Shown: positions 31,161-43,144 of the stretch, in pieces | Position numbering within the stretch: position 1 is the first letter of the stretch | Layout of the letters: the number at the start of each line of letters is the position of its first letter | Notes under the pieces: model-generated | Database searches by the model: none | The model's input: the letters and a program-made list of their open reading frames with translations, nothing else | What the model was told of the DNA's origin: nothing | From: Mesorhabditis belari | Taxonomy: Eukaryota > Nematoda > Chromadorea > Rhabditida > Rhabditidae | Reading direction: 5' to 3' | Assembly: GCA_958450365.1 (NCBI GenBank) | Contig: CAUEEP010000917.1 | Coordinates: forward strand, 768,001 to 832,000 | DNA: 64,000 nucleotides | Program-made: the position numbers and the translations under genes

Positions 31161-31640
31161 GGAAGATGCTGGTGTGGGAAAACTAAAAAGTGGTGGAACG
31201 TATTTATGTCATTTAACTCGTTTTTGTCTGTCCTACTCTGACATTGAAGATTGCGCTTAATAAATCGTTAAAAAGATGTGTTGCTGTGAATGAGTGAAGT
31301 TGTATGCTTTTAAAGGTATTTGTTAAAGGTTATTTATTTTTATCTTCGTTGTCCGAGAATTGTTTTTAGTTTAGACCTCTTGGGACTATTTTATTTTGTC
31401 TAACAACCGCTTTACGATCCTCATCAGACCTCAGACGTGATCGGTTACGGTATCTCGGCCATCATCTAGAGTACCATAACTTTTGAGACATTAGCGGCGA
31501 GATTTTTGAATTTTTGGATACCGTGCGCTCCAGCTCGCATCCCCAAGCCAGTGAAAAGATCTATTTGCATGTTGGCTTTGGAGATTTTAGCTAGAAATGA
31601 ATTTTAGCGATTAGCTAGAAGTTATGAATTCCTAATTTTC
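31161..31640. other. Apparently single-copy spacer
   Basis: I could not match this stretch elsewhere in the window. No ORF above background, and no RNA or repeat signal seen. Confidence 0.4.
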
Positions 31641-32160
31641 AAAAAATCTCTCTTTTAAGGCGATTGCCTCGAAAAGGGTAATAATAGATTTGCCAATGGC
31701 TATAGAAAGAAAGAAAGTTTTCCCAATGGTTTGAAGCCGGAGATACGGCGATTTTTGCCTTTTCTTTTCTTGCTTGCGAGAGGAAACTCGAATTTTTTTT
31801 GACGCGTTTGACGAATAACAGATTTGCCCATGGCTATAAAAAGAAAGTAACCAGTATGGCTTCGGATTAGTTACTTTTTAGTCCCGGCTTACAGGCTTAG
31901 GCTTTGGTTTTAGAGTTGATGGAGAAAACGAGACAAAGAAGTGTGTCTCAACCTTTGCATGCCTTTGTCCATGTGTTTTCAAGGATTTTTCTGAAGCTTT
32001 GTCGATAGAATAATAGACATTCCATAGCTGATTCAACTTGTTACCGTGAAATTTCGAGGAAAGATGATTCATCCGTTCTTAAGATTCCCCCAAATGTACC
32101 TTGTTCGACAAAGTGTCTCCATTGATCTGCAACTGGCTCGATGAAGGCTATCAAAGGGTA
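31641..32160 (-). repeat. Module F scrap and inverted module B tail
   Basis: 31680-31855 repeats the GCCAATGGTTTGAAGCCGG part of module F twice over. 31860-32160 is the B tail in reverse complement; its minus frame 32072-31878 reads LSSKFHGNKLNQLWNVYYSI and ASEKSLKTHGQRHAKVE, open in this copy. Confidence 0.45.
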
Positions 32161-32786
32161 ACTGTGGCTTTTTTTGACTCTCCAAGATTCCCTTTAGAAA
32201 GTTACCGTAATCCCGTTTTCGAAAAGGTTCCCTTCAGGAAAAACTAGCGCAATCCCGAGGTCTTCTAACATGGGAATGGTCAGAAGTGGCCGTGACATTT
32301 CGGCATCAAAATGAGGTGGAAAAACAAGTCGAATACGGTGATCACGATGGTGCTTTCGGATTTTGCCAAGAAACCCTAGTTTTCGAAAAAATGCGTTACA
32401 AGTTTGGGCATCCAATGAATGTATTCCAAACTGTATCATTCTGAAGAGTTTATCTATAGTGTTCAGCTGGTCCAGTAGACCAACCTGGTTAGGAAGAGCC
32501 CGAACAAACACAAGAGGACCAAGAAGAACTGTTGGATTCTGATTATATAGAGTTCCTAGCTAAAAGATGATTAGGAGCATAAAGAAACGATGGTATGAGG
32601 AAAAACTGGAGATTTAGAGAAAAAACCGTAAGCTATCTTTTTTGTCTGATCATGGGCCGGTGCCCTAGGATAGACAAGAAAAGAATTTTATTCAAATACG
32701 TAACATCGGAAACAAGAGAGGGCAAAAAGCCTTTTAGCAAGCCGTTTTCCAATTTGCAGACGGCGTCAAATTCCTAGGACCTTTAA
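32161..32786 (-). other. Module B copy 5 (105-codon open frame) and linker
   Basis: The minus ORF 32511-32194 is one of the cleanest B copies: RALPNQVGLLDQLNTIDKLF, RMIQFGIHSLDAQTC, GFLGKIRKHHRDHRI, PHFDAEMSRPLLTIPMLEDL and ALVFPEGNLFENG. 32540-32786 is the usual linker. Confidence 0.4.
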
Positions 32787-33870
32787 TACGGTGTGACCGC
32801 GAATTATAGCAACAACCTTTTGGAAAAGTAGTTGGGAAGTGTCTAATTTCTTCAAAAGTGGCAAGTGTTATATAGAGAATTGTGGCCCTAATTCTCGGCA
32901 ACCTTTATCGACCAAAAACTTCCCGATTCGAGTCATACATCTCATTGAACAAGCGCTTGAATGAGCGCTAGTCGACATCTCTCCGGCGGATCTGTCATTT
33001 GACCGTCTTTCTACATGAAAAGTTTTTCTCAGTCAGTTTTGTGGTAATTTTGTCCAAAAAAAATGTTTTCAACAAATTGCTAGCGCCAGAGAAGCTGAAA
33101 TAAAGAGATACGCATATGACCAAATATCGAAAATACTCATTTTCTTTGCTCCTCGAAAAGGAGCTTGACATCAACTTAAATTTTGGTTATTCCAGTTCAG
33201 CCAAAACACTTAACTCTGATTCTTAATGTTATTAAGTGATATTAAACGCGATTTTTGCATTGACTACAGTGAATTAACTGGTGGTGAAACGGTGTATTAG
33301 CGAACGATTATTTTTGCCCAAAAAAGATCTATCAACATCGTCTCGTTTGAGTCTTTGGATTTGGAATTGACACTTGACCCTTCCTGAGCCATTGTCTTTT
33401 TCGAGAAGTGTTATCGAAGTGAATCCACTTCTCGTCCATCGTCAAGGTATTCTCTTTTTGAAACAAGGCTCATCGAAACGCGTGCTCCTAGATTCTCGGT
33501 GCTCAATACTTGTATCACCCATCCACTATTACAATTGTTCTTGACAATTATTTCCGAATGGCGAAAATTGTTGATTGATCACATTCGAGATGTTTGGCAA
33601 GCTGTTTGGATTGGATCGGCTTCAAGTTGTGCCAATTCATTATTATCGATCACTGCTGAGCGATGTCCATGTGCTTCCTCTTCAAGAGATTCAATACCTT
33701 CACGGAATCGTGCAAACCAAAGCTTGCAGGATCTTTCAGTCATAACTTGTTCCCCAAAAGCGGAACAGAGGTCACGCTGTGATTCGGCAGCGCTTTTGCC
33801 GATCTTCAAATCGTAGAGAAAACTCGCGCGGATAGAGCAAATATCAATTAAAAGGCGAAAGGTTTGCCTT
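32787..33870 (-). mobile_element. Mariner fossil, rearranged
   Basis: The 3' terminal repeat TACGGTGTGACCGCGAA starts at 32787 next to TA. The noncoding 3' part runs to about 33270, then an abrupt joint with GGTGGTGAAACGGTGTATTAG, then a broken transposase on the minus strand. The 5' terminal repeat is not seen; the left-over 5' end lies against module C near 33870. Confidence 0.75.
33300..33860 (-). pseudogene. Mariner transposase fragment
   Basis: From the 5' side: FLYDLKIGKSAAESQRDLCS, FGEQVMTERSCKLWFARFRE and GIESLEEEAHGHRSAVIDNN form the mariner N-terminal helix-turn-helix region. After frame breaks and stops comes TMDEKWIHFDNTSRKRQWLR, carrying the first catalytic Asp. The rest of the catalytic core is absent. 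Confidence 0.85.
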
Positions 33871-35287
33871 CGAAAAAGCGTAAAAATAAAATAATTATCC
33901 AAGAGTACAAATATACAAAAGGAAATCAAATACGATTTCTAGATTTAAAACAATAGAACATTTAGAACAAAAAATAGAAGACCGACCGGATTTTTTCGGA
34001 AGATGAGAATTGGCAGTGCCAACAAAATGAATAAGAAACAAAATAAATAGCGCCAATCGATTCGCCGATCCCGAAAACCTACAAATTTAAAGTCAAATAT
34101 CTTTTTTTCAGCCATCTACAGAGCAAAAGAAAAATCCCCATGAAAAGCGGGAAAATCTTTACTTTTTTCGTAGCTTTACTACCGTAACCCATCCGATAAT
34201 TTTCAAATCCTCCTGTAAGAGCCAAAGCTTCGTTTATGGGGAATTTTCAGATCCCCACCGAAATCCGAGCAACTTATATGTCGACGTTGCTCTTCATCAC
34301 GACAAGGCTCGTCTCTACACAACGAAATTATGCAAGAGTCGATTATTTTGACTCCTGAATGGACTAGAGTGCTCATATTGTTACAGTAGATTCCTAGAGC
34401 AATATGGTACTGCTTTACAGTAGAGTTTAGATCCGAGCCTCACTGTGCGAGCTCTTGACACAGTTTGGCTCGTTGAATGAGTGGAAATCGACTGGAGTTG
34501 ATGATTGTCAAAAGGTGGGCAAGCGTTAGTACTCATAGGTCGGTAATCTTGACTCCTGATCACTTAAATTGTGCTTTCTAACAACACAAAAGAATACTGA
34601 TTGCCTGTCCGGGTCGATAACGATTTAATTAATGTTCAGGTCTAAGAAATTTGTTGAAATGTATAGTTGGATTGATTGTTCTGAACCGTAGCACTTGAGT
34701 TGCCTATTTTGAACCGATCCTGTCAAGTCGTTACTGTTTTAAGCCATTAAACACAACCTGAGTACTCACTTTTCTCATTCCAGATTGACGCTTGTTTAAG
34801 CGAGAGCTTTCCCGGCGAGGCATTGACAAATTCGAGCAATATGTTGTCGTTGTTTCTCTCGTGAGTGTTTTTCTCTGTTTTTCTCGTGAAAAACGTTTCT
34901 CATATTGCTTCTAAATGCTAAAAAAGATGCAGAACTGAATTCTTTACAGTCTCTGGCGAAACGTTTGCCATTTCTCGGTGCAAGATTCGGGTATGAATGC
35001 GGAATTGCGATTGTTTTTGAAGTCGCTTTTGAGTAAATTTGATGCCCGGGAGAGTTGAATTGTTAAAATGATAGGGAAAAATGCAAATATTATGGACTGA
35101 ACAGATACTTCAGAGGAAACACCGCCAACGCGCTCGTCCACTACGTTGACCTCATCGCTGACTGTAATTCGATTGCCGTGAGTTGATAAGGCTAAAGAAT
35201 TTGGTCATGAGATAGATGAGATACACCAGTTTTCAAATCATCTGCCTTGGGCCCAGCGAACTCAGCAACTTTTCCCTGGTCACCCTG
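33871..35287 (-). repeat. Module C copy 3
   Basis: The minus-strand order matches 23764-24800: DERVGGVSSEVSV ORF (35141-34944), the GTCGTGATGAAGAGCAACGT region (34280-34330), a donor-like AAAGTAAAG and remains of the membrane-segment ORF (34150-33990). 34440-34940 is an insertion not seen in other copies. The empty site of the 58127 foldback element is present near 33945-33965. Confidence 0.5.
34440..34940. other. Unique insertion in module C copy 3
   Basis: The sequence from GCTCTTGACACAG to GATGCAGAACTG interrupts module C and has no match I could find in the window. The ORF 34563-34381 is short and unsupported. No terminal repeats seen. Confidence 0.35.
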
Positions 35288-35545
35288 GTTCCGATTCAGT
35301 TCCACATAGGTTTCGATTAGGTTCCGATTAGGTTCTCATTCGGCTCCTATTCGATTCCGCATAGGTTTCGATTAGGTTCTCTTTCGGTTCCGATCCGGTG
35401 CTCATTCGGTTCCGATTTGGTTCTTAATGGGGTTCAATTAGGCTCTCATTCGGTTCCGATTCAGCTCGGAAAATTCGGTTCACATTTGATTCCTATTCGG
35501 TTCCGATTCGGTTCCGATTCGGTTCCGATCCGGCTCCGATTACCT
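35288..35545 (-). repeat. 11-bp minisatellite, copy 3
   Basis: Reverse-complement units (ATTCGGTTCCG) with 11-base spacing, starting GGTCACCCTGGTTCC. It lies between module C (left) and the B linker (right). Confidence 0.85.
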
Positions 35546-36540
35546 ACAGTACCGTATGGCCTACCGTTTACGAGCCAGGTCTTACGGTAGCCCGAAATTC
35601 AAAGAAAGGTTCAAGTACCAAAAAGGTTTTACGTCTGCGTCTTACGTTTTACGCCGTCTGCAAATCGGCAAACGGCTTGCTAAAAGCCTTTTTGCCCTCT
35701 CTTGTTTCCGATGTTGAGTATTTGAATAGAATTCTTTTCTTGTCTATCCTAGGGCACCGGTCCATGACCAGACAAAAAAGATAGCTTACGGTTTTTTCTC
35801 TAAATCTCTAGTTTTTCCTCATACCATCGTTTCTTTATGCTCCTAATCATCTTTACGCTAGAAACTCTATATCACCAGAATCCGAACAGTTCTTCTTGGT
35901 CCTCTTGTTTTGGTTCGGGCTCTTCCTAACCAGGTAGATCTACTGGGCCAGCTGAACACTATAGATAAACTCTTCAGAATGATACAGTTTGGAATACATT
36001 CATTGGATGCCCAAACTTGTAACACATTTTCTCGAAAACCAGGGTTTCTTGGCAAAACCCGAAAGCACCATCTTGACCACCGTATTCGACTTCTGTTTGG
36101 CCCTGATTTTGATGCCGAAAGGTCACGGTCACTCCTGACCATTCCCTTGTTAGAGGACATCGGGATTACGCCAGCTTTTCCTGAATCTTTTCGAAAACGG
36201 GATTACGGTAACTTTCTAAAGGGAATCTTGAAGAGTCAAGAAAAAGCCACAGTTGTCCTTTGAGAGCTTTAATCGAGCCGGTTGCAGATCAATGGAGACA
36301 TTTTGTCGAACCAGGTACATTTAGGGTGATCCTAAGGACCGATGAATCGTCTTTCCTCGAAGTTTTACGGTAACCATGGCATCAGCTATACAATGTCTAT
36401 TATTCTATCGAAAAAGCTTCAGAAAAATCCTTTAAAACCCCTGGAAAGGTTGAGATACATCTTTGCCGAGTTTTCTCCATCAACTCTAAAACCAAAGCCT
36501 AAGCCTGTAACCAAAAAGTCACTAATCCAAAATTTGTGAA
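35546..36540 (+). other. Linker, module B copy 6 (117-codon ORF) and B tail
   Basis: The ORF 35910-36263 is open through the B core and beyond: RALPNQVDLLGQLNTIDKLF, RMIQFGIHSLDAQTC, GPDFDAERSRSLLTIPLLED and a tail SFRKRDYGNFLKGILKSQEK. It is the longest B frame continuing in the B tail. The linker at 35546-35870 is in the inverse orientation of 7400-7715. Function unknown. Confidence 0.4.
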
Positions 36541-37425
36541 TCTGTTCAAATTTTCAGTAAATTTGATTTTTTAGCTTTTCGGAAAGCTGCTTTTAATCAT
36601 TATATTTACAGAAAAACAAAAATTTCACGTTTTTTTCGTCATTTAGCTTAATCTTGTGGAGTTTCTCGTAGGTTGCCGAAATTTTATTTAAATTTTGGGG
36701 CTCAAAGAGTTTGGGAAGCAAGGAGGATCAAAGAGAATCGAAAAACTTTGTGAAGCAAGGAGAACCCGAAAATTGTCTGAGAAACAGTTAACTTATCGTG
36801 GCTTTTTCGCCTCGGGAAACTACCTCTTTGATGCAGTTTTGTCACGCTGATTCCGAATCTGCAATGAGTTTTTGCCAACGACAATTTTTTGAGCTTTTCA
36901 GGTAGTGTGCGCTCCAGTTCGGCAGAATAATTGAGGAATTGCTCAAATTCTAACTTAAATCAAGAAAAAACATAGCATTTTATTTTGTGTTCACGCTACC
37001 GTACCCGCCACTGTAATCGTAAAGTCGCCTTTGTATCTCGCTCTTTTAGAATTTTCCAAAAACTTTAGAAAACCATTTCCAGACCAAGTTATGGGCGTTC
37101 AAAGGGTGACCATCCGTTTGAAGTGCCCGGAAACTACGAGGACAAGGAGTTCAGAAAACATCGCAATCCCTCCAATCGATGAGTATGCCATTCCATTTAT
37201 TCCGACTAACTTTTTTATTTCACTTTTTCTCGGCTATTTATAAAGCTTGATTTTTTATACGAAACAAATAATACATGCTTGTCAAATAATAATCATAGAT
37301 AGAAACAAAAATTCGTCCCTGTAAGCTTCAGCTCCAGTTGCATGGGCAATTTCGAAAATGGATAATTGGATTAAATCAATGACAATGTGACCATGACATA
37401 ATAAAAGCACTAAAACAGTATCAAG
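36541..37425. repeat. Spacer and 3' tail of F-box locus 5
   Basis: 36690-36910 repeats the AAGCAAGGAG and GATTCCGAATCTGCAAT blocks seen at 6900 and 45840. 37050-37425 is the F-box tail block (GGGCGTTCAAAGGGTGACC…). The poly(A) position reads TTGATT (AATCAA on the coding strand) near 37228, weaker than in other copies. Confidence 0.5.
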
Positions 37426-38466
37426 CTAAAAACTCTCCAGCTCCATCTTTTCCGATTGCGGATGAACGTAGAAAGCGAAAAATTCCGTTCCGGTTTCGTA
37501 ACCATCCGTGTATGTGTATGATCGAAGCATGTAGACACAATCCCTCCTCGAGTCAATGTTTCGTCGAAAAATGTCTGATTTCTCTGAGAACTTAAAATCG
37601 CCAGCATCATGCTTATTCCAGATTTCTTTCGCTATTTTGATAACTTTTTGCTGATTTCCCCGCTCGAGACGCTTCATTCCAGGGAATCGTGAAAGAAAAT
37701 CGACGATTCGGCCAACCCTCCCCTGAGAATCATCATGATTAACATAAATAGCCGCTTTCAAATTCTTGCTTGGGATCCCTTCCTCAACGATTGATTGCAC
37801 GACCTTTTCAAACCCATCATCCAAGTATAGATTATGGATTTGGAAGAATTTTATCGAAGTCTTGGCAAAAGCAGCGTAGTAGAAGTGAAACTCAGCAGTG
37901 TAACTACAACGAAAACGGACTTTTTCGCAGTCATTCATCTGATTTGCAATGAAATTCTTGAAAAGTTCGCTGATCATGTGATTTTCTTTCAACAAACCAA
38001 TGTTCACGTCAATATCCGCGTCTTCCCCAATAATCGAGCGGAAATTCTCAAGAAATTTCAGCAACAACTCGTTTGTGTCCACAGAGAGGTCGAAATGTTT
38101 CACAGACTTCAAGTGATTCAGAATCCCTGCGTTTTTGTCGCGGAATCGTTCGCGGAACCATATCTCAAATCTTTCACACGAGCGGATTCGTTTGAACAAT
38201 GGAAAGTGGAGAGTGGCATCAAGTCTGAGGCAGGAGTCATGGGGACGAGGCATGATCCAAATCCAATCATTACGAGAAAAGATCCGGTGCACGTGACGCC
38301 CAAAAACTAGCCAGGGTGTCCGCAGGAGAATCGATCGAAATCCTGCATTCACCTTGACCAATTCCATTGTATCTCTCGGCTTCATTTGCTCCAAAACCTC
38401 CAGCTCTAGGTCATAGCATAGCTTCTGCATGGGGAATGACGTCAACTTCCGCATTTCAAGCGACAT
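37426..38466 (-). CDS. F-box-like family protein, locus 5 (346 aa)
   Basis: Intact single exon, starting MSLEMRKL at 38466 with CTGTAAAT (TTTACAG on the coding strand) just upstream. The F-box is at residues 11-48 (MKPRDTMELVKVNAGFRSIL). The LKSVKHFDLSVDTN, FYYAAFAKTSIKF and VDFLSRFPGMKRL blocks are present. The C-terminal block reads DCVYMLRSYTYTDGYETGTE, then FFAFYVHPQSEKMELESF, three residues longer than usual. The MLRSYTYTDGYET variant is shared with locus 9, suggesting exchange or common descent of the two C-termini. The upstream MITE (38559-38960) is complete. Confidence 0.8.
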   Translation of the reverse strand: MSLEMRKLTSFPMQKLCYDLELEVLEQMKPRDTMELVKVNAGFRSILLRTPWLVFGRHVHRIFSRNDWIWIMPRPHDSCLRLDATLHFPLFKRIRSCERFEIWFRERFRDKNAGILNHLKSVKHFDLSVDTNELLLKFLENFRSIIGEDADIDVNIGLLKENHMISELFKNFIANQMNDCEKVRFRCSYTAEFHFYYAAFAKTSIKFFQIHNLYLDDGFEKVVQSIVEEGIPSKNLKAAIYVNHDDSQGRVGRIVDFLSRFPGMKRLERGNQQKVIKIAKEIWNKHDAGDFKFSEKSDIFRRNIDSRRDCVYMLRSYTYTDGYETGTEFFAFYVHPQSEKMELESF

Positions 38467-38558
38467 TTTGCTTGGCGTCCGTCTACCTGTAAATAAAACA
38501 ACAATTCGATTTCCAAAAACAAGTCGGCATCACCAAAATTTAGAATTAAAAGCTTTTA

Positions 38559-38960
38559 CAGGGTGTGTCATAATTAATCACAATCACTTGAATGTGGCTA
38601 ATTCAAAAGCTAAAAGGTTCCCACAAATATTTTACAGGAAAATCTTGAGTGGGCCTCCTGTAGCGGTGTCTATTATCTAGCCGATAAGAGTTCACAAATA
38701 TTTTAAACAAGCTTTCAAAGTTGGGAGTCACATTATGCCTCGCACCATGAGCTTCAACACTAGATTGTGTGCCAGGTTGAGCGCCACCCCTAAAGTTGAA
38801 AGCCCATTTAAAAAGATTGTGGACTCTTATCGTTTAGATAATGGGCACCGCTACCGGAGATCCGCTCCCGAATCACTCGTAAAATTTTTGCGAAAATCGG
38901 TGGTAATTTGACTTAGCTAGATCCTCCGGAAGCGATTATGAATAATCATGACGCACCGTG
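38559..38960. mobile_element. TA-flanked MITE upstream of F-box locus 5
   Basis: The element is 402 bp, with ends CAGGGTGTGTCATAATTA and ATCATGACGCACCGTG, TA on both sides. The inner inverted pair is at 38655 and about 38840. Confidence 0.8.
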
Positions 38961-39169
38961 TACACAAGATTATCAACAATCTCTAGATAACTCGGCTCAT
39001 CAACCATAATCAGAATGAACATGAAAAATTTCAACCCCGAGCTATCAAGACAGTAAAACTATTTTAAGCAGTCTATGAATCCGAAAGCTAGTCTATGAAT
39101 CCGCTGGAGTCGGATTGCTGGAGTCGGATCGCGAGCCAGGCCAGGCAAGATCAGACTACTCGTATAAGC

Positions 39170-39345
39170 ATCTGAATTACCTTTTTTTAGTTTCACGGAG
39201 AAATCAGATATTTTTAACATTGACTCGAGGAGGGATTGTATCTACATGTTTGGATCATACACATACACGGATGATATAGATTCCCGAATCACAAAATTTT
39301 TCATCTTCTACGTTCATCCCCATCGGAAAAGATTTTGTTTTTGAG
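39170..39345 (+). pseudogene. F-box family 3' fragment, right arm
   Basis: Encodes FTEKSDIF, NIDSRRDC-type and MFGSYTYTDD pieces with the RR deletion. Differs from its mirror by a few substitutions (GTATCTACATG against GTGTCTACATG) and by 7 instead of 5 T at 39182. Confidence 0.65.
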
Positions 39346-40787
39346 TTTTGAGAGTTTTTTATCGGGTTTTATACAGTTTTAGTGCTTTTGTTGTGTCATG
39401 GCCACATTGTCATTGATTTCATCCAATTGATCCATTTTCGATATTGCCGATGCAACTGGAGCAGAACTTGATAAGGATGACTCTTTGTTTCGATGTATGA
39501 TTATTATTTGACAAGGATGTATTATTTGTTTCTCATAAAAAATAAAGCTTTATAAATAGCCAAGAAAAAAGTAAAATAAAAAAGTTAGCCAAAATAATTG
39601 TAATGGGATACACATCGATTGGACATCGGAGGGATTGCAGCGTTGAAAATGAAAGAGGCTGAAGAAACGATTCCTGTTCCCGATCTAGTATTACTGTAGC
39701 GTTATATAGATTATCATGCGTAAAAGATCTGCCCATTTTCCAGGGTCGAGAGTCCTATTTGGTGCCGAAAACGGTCGTGCTAGAGACTATCTAGAGCCGT
39801 AGTGGTGGGGGTTATTTTCTCAAGAAATCGCCTCAAGATTGGTTTCGCGGTTTACATCAGGTAGGTTTTTGGCTTTTTCTTGAAGCAAATCGAATAAACG
39901 ACCGTAGAACGCGTGTATTTTTCATCTTAACTTCATCAGAAAACTTTCAATAACCAGTAAATACTGGAATTTCATTTCTTAAGCCGATTTGACAAGCTTT
40001 GCTTTAAGTTCAAATTTCTTCCATACTTTCTGAAGCGTCCATAATGAAGCTTTTTTGGTCAAATCTAGTAAGCAGAGGATTTAAATGCATCCAATTTGGT
40101 GGAAAGTCTCGAAACTGGTCTAGAATAATGATATCATTACAGAATGACAGTAGAACGACCGGAAACTCGACAAGAATAAGCTAAATCACGAAGAAACGCG
40201 AAATTTTGGTCTTTCTCTAAATATTGATTTGAATAAACTTTCCGAAAAGCTAAAAGATCATCAATTTTTCAAAGAATGACAGCGATTTTCTAAAAAACTA
40301 TCCATGGAAAAGAAAAAATTTGTAAAATCTTTGCAATATTAGAAATGAATCGGGGATTTTGATTTTGTGGCCCCGCCTTTATATCTTCCCTGTCACTATT
40401 TTCTAAAAACTTTCAAAAAAAAACATTTCCTGACCAAGTTATCGGCGTTCAAAGGCTGACCATCCGTTTGAAGTGCCCGGAAACCACGAGTACAAGGAGT
40501 TCAGAAAACATAACAATCTCTTTAATCGATGTGTAAGCCATCCCAATTACTCTGGCTAACTTTTTTATTTCCCTTTTCGGATATTTATCAAGCTTTATTT
40601 TTTATACGAAACAAATAATAGATCCTTGACAAATAATAATCATACATAGAAACAAAGATTAATCCTTGTCAACTTCTGCTCCAGTTGCATAGGCAATATC
40701 GAAAATGGATCAATTGGATGAAATCAATGACAAAATGACCATGACACAAAAAAAGCACCAAAACTTTATAAAACCCGATAAAAACTC

Positions 40788-41824
40788 TCAAAACTCCATC
40801 TTTTCCGATGGCGGATGAATGTAGAAAGCGAAAAATTCCGTGGTTCCGGAATAAATACCATCCTCCGTGTATGTGTATGATCCAAACATGTAGACACAAT
40901 CCTTCCTCGAGTCAATATTTCGTCGAAAAATGTCTGATTTCTCTGTGAACTCAAAATGGTAATTCAAACGCTTATCCCAGATTTCATTCGCGATTTTGGT
41001 GACTTTTTGGTGATTCTCCCCGTCTAAACGCTTCATTCCAGGGAATCGCGAAAGAAAATCGACGATTCGGCAATCCCTCTCCTGAGAATCAGAGCCATTC
41101 ACATAGAAAGCCGCTTTCAAATTCTTGCTTGGGATTCCTTTTTCTAAGATTGATTGCACGACCTTTTCAAACCCATCATCGCCCCAGTATATTCCACGGA
41201 TTTCCAAGAATTTTATCGAAGTCTTGGCAAAAGCAGCGTAGTAGAAGTGAAACGCAGCAGCGGAATCACCCCAAAACGGACTTTTTCGCAGTCATTCATC
41301 TGATTTGCGATGAAATCCTCGAAACGTTCGCCGATCACTTGATTTTCTTTCAACAAATCAAAGTCCACTTTAATATCCGCGCATTCTCCAATCACCGAGT
41401 GGAAATTCTCAAGAAATTTCAGCAACGACTCGTTCGTGTCCACAGAGAGGTTCAAATGTTTCACAGACTTCATGTGAGTCAGAATCGCAGCGTTTTGGTC
41501 CATCGTTTTGGTCGATCGAACGAGAAAGAGGTCACACGAGTGGATTCGTTTGAACAATGGAAAGTGGAGAGCGACATCAAGTCTGAGGCAGGAGTCATGG
41601 GGACGATGATAGATCCAAATCCAATCATCAAGAGAGTAGATCAGGTGAACGTGACGCCCAAACACTAGCCAGGGTGCTCGCCGCAGAATCGATCGAAATC
41701 CTGCATTCACCTTGACCAGTTCCATTGTATCTTCCGGCTTCATTTGCTCCAAAACCTCCAGCTCTAGGTCATAGCATAGCTTCTGCATGGGGAATGATGT
41801 CAACTCTCGCATTTCAAGCGACAT
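40788..41824 (-). pseudogene. F-box-like family protein, locus 6, split by one missing base
   Basis: Same protein as locus 4. The first part (41824-41213) carries the F-box and the LKENQVIGERFEDF block. Within the codons for KVRFW one T of a TTTTT run is missing (about 41272), so the frame moves to a short wrong tail (GVIPLLRFTSTTLLLPRLR). The second part (to 40788) is open in the other frame and ends EKMEF. Apart from this and rare substitutions the copy is intact. It is either a very young pseudogene or a homopolymer error in the sequence. Confidence 0.75.
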
Positions 41825-41907
41825 TTTGCTTGGCATTCGTCGACCTGTAAATCAAAAAACAATTAGATTTCCAAAACCAAGTCGGCAATTAGAATTAAAA
41901 GCTTTTA

Positions 41908-41997
41908 CAGGGTGTGTCATAATTGTTTGTGAAAATCGGTGATCATTTGACTGAGCTAGACCCTCGGAGTGATTATGAGTATTTATGACGCACCCTG
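41908..41997. mobile_element. Internally deleted 90-bp MITE, locus 6
   Basis: CAGGGTGTGTCATAATTG to TTATGACGCACCCTG; same deletion as at 26567-26656. Confidence 0.8.
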
Positions 41998-42470
41998 TGG
42001 ACAAGATTCTCAACAACCTCTGGATAACTCCGCTTATCTTATAAGACTATAATCAGAAGGAACATGAAAAATTTCAACCCCGAGCTATAAAGTCAGTAAA
42101 AAAACCATTTTAGGCCATCTATGAGTTCGAAAAATAAGTTGTTTAATTTTTGACCGCAGAACACAAAAAATGTGAAAGCGAAAAGAAACTTCCGCTCACG
42201 CTATTAGATGTGAGTGTCATCAGTCTCATTAATGGTTTTCTATAAAGACAACAAAGTGGTACGGCGCGAGCTCAGCCACGATACGCCGATCACTTCCCTC
42301 TACTACAATATCGACTATATCAGGCTAAACCTCGAATCGCAGAAGTTCGTGAGTTTGTTTTAGGGTTATGATCTAAATGCTTATGCTTTTGTACAGCTTT
42401 CTTTTGCTTTGAGTTGCCCACTCTATAGGCAAGTAATATACACAACCCCTTTTTAACTTTGCAACGGGGC
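41998..42470 (+). repeat. Module F copy 5, truncated
   Basis: Retains the flank, the GTGGTACGGCGCGAGCTC arm and the TTTTGCTTTGAGTTGCCC part, then ends at about 42465 in single-copy sequence. Confidence 0.55.
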
Positions 42471-43144
42471 ATAATCTCTTTCAATTGATAGTAGACGAGG
42501 TCGTTGAGTTGAAACTAAAGCTTTCTTCTTTTCTAGATGTTAAATCTTAAAGTTAAATGGTAGTCAAATTATTGTATTACCGATTTTTCAGCTTATTTTC
42601 AAGCAGTTTTATAATTCATTGATGAAAATTGAAATAAATGAAATGGAGAATTGGGTTTAAGGAATCTTTTAGAAATGAATTATTTCTGAATGATCTAAAA
42701 ATTGAAACGTACAATTCCTCTTCTCTACAATCTCATTTACGTTCCCTCTTTCTCTCCATTCGTCATCTCGATCCGATTCGTTCATTAATGAAGATTTTTG
42801 CATGGAAAACTTGAATAAATCAATGAATTTTCTATAATTTTAAGCTCCCACCTCTCCACTGAGAAAGCTTCCCTCTGGGAAATTTGAATCAATCACCGTT
42901 TTATACTTTCGTGGTTTCGCAAAAGTTTTCCCCGGTCTTGTCATCAAAAGTAGCCAAGGTAACCACTCCAAAAACAGGTTTCGCATCTGAATTTTTCATT
43001 CTAATTCATTTCTGAGTACAGTACTCCACTCAGTACTCGTTTTCACCTACAGTACAGACTAGTTACAGCTTTTTAAGCCTTTTAAGCAGTACTCTTCACA
43101 ATTTAAACACCTAAGACAGTAGTGTAAAGCCTGTTTTCTTTTTG

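Larger units (their letters stand above)
39106..42152. repeat. Right arm of the 3.05-kb inverted repeat
   Basis: Mirror of 26413-29459. Left to right it holds an F-box 3' fragment (39170-39345), its tail, module E (39690-39960, unfilled integrase-element site), E tail, F-box locus 6 and the 90-bp deleted MITE. The boundaries are sharp: 39105/39106 next to GTCTATGAATCCG and about 42152 within module F. Confidence 0.9.
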
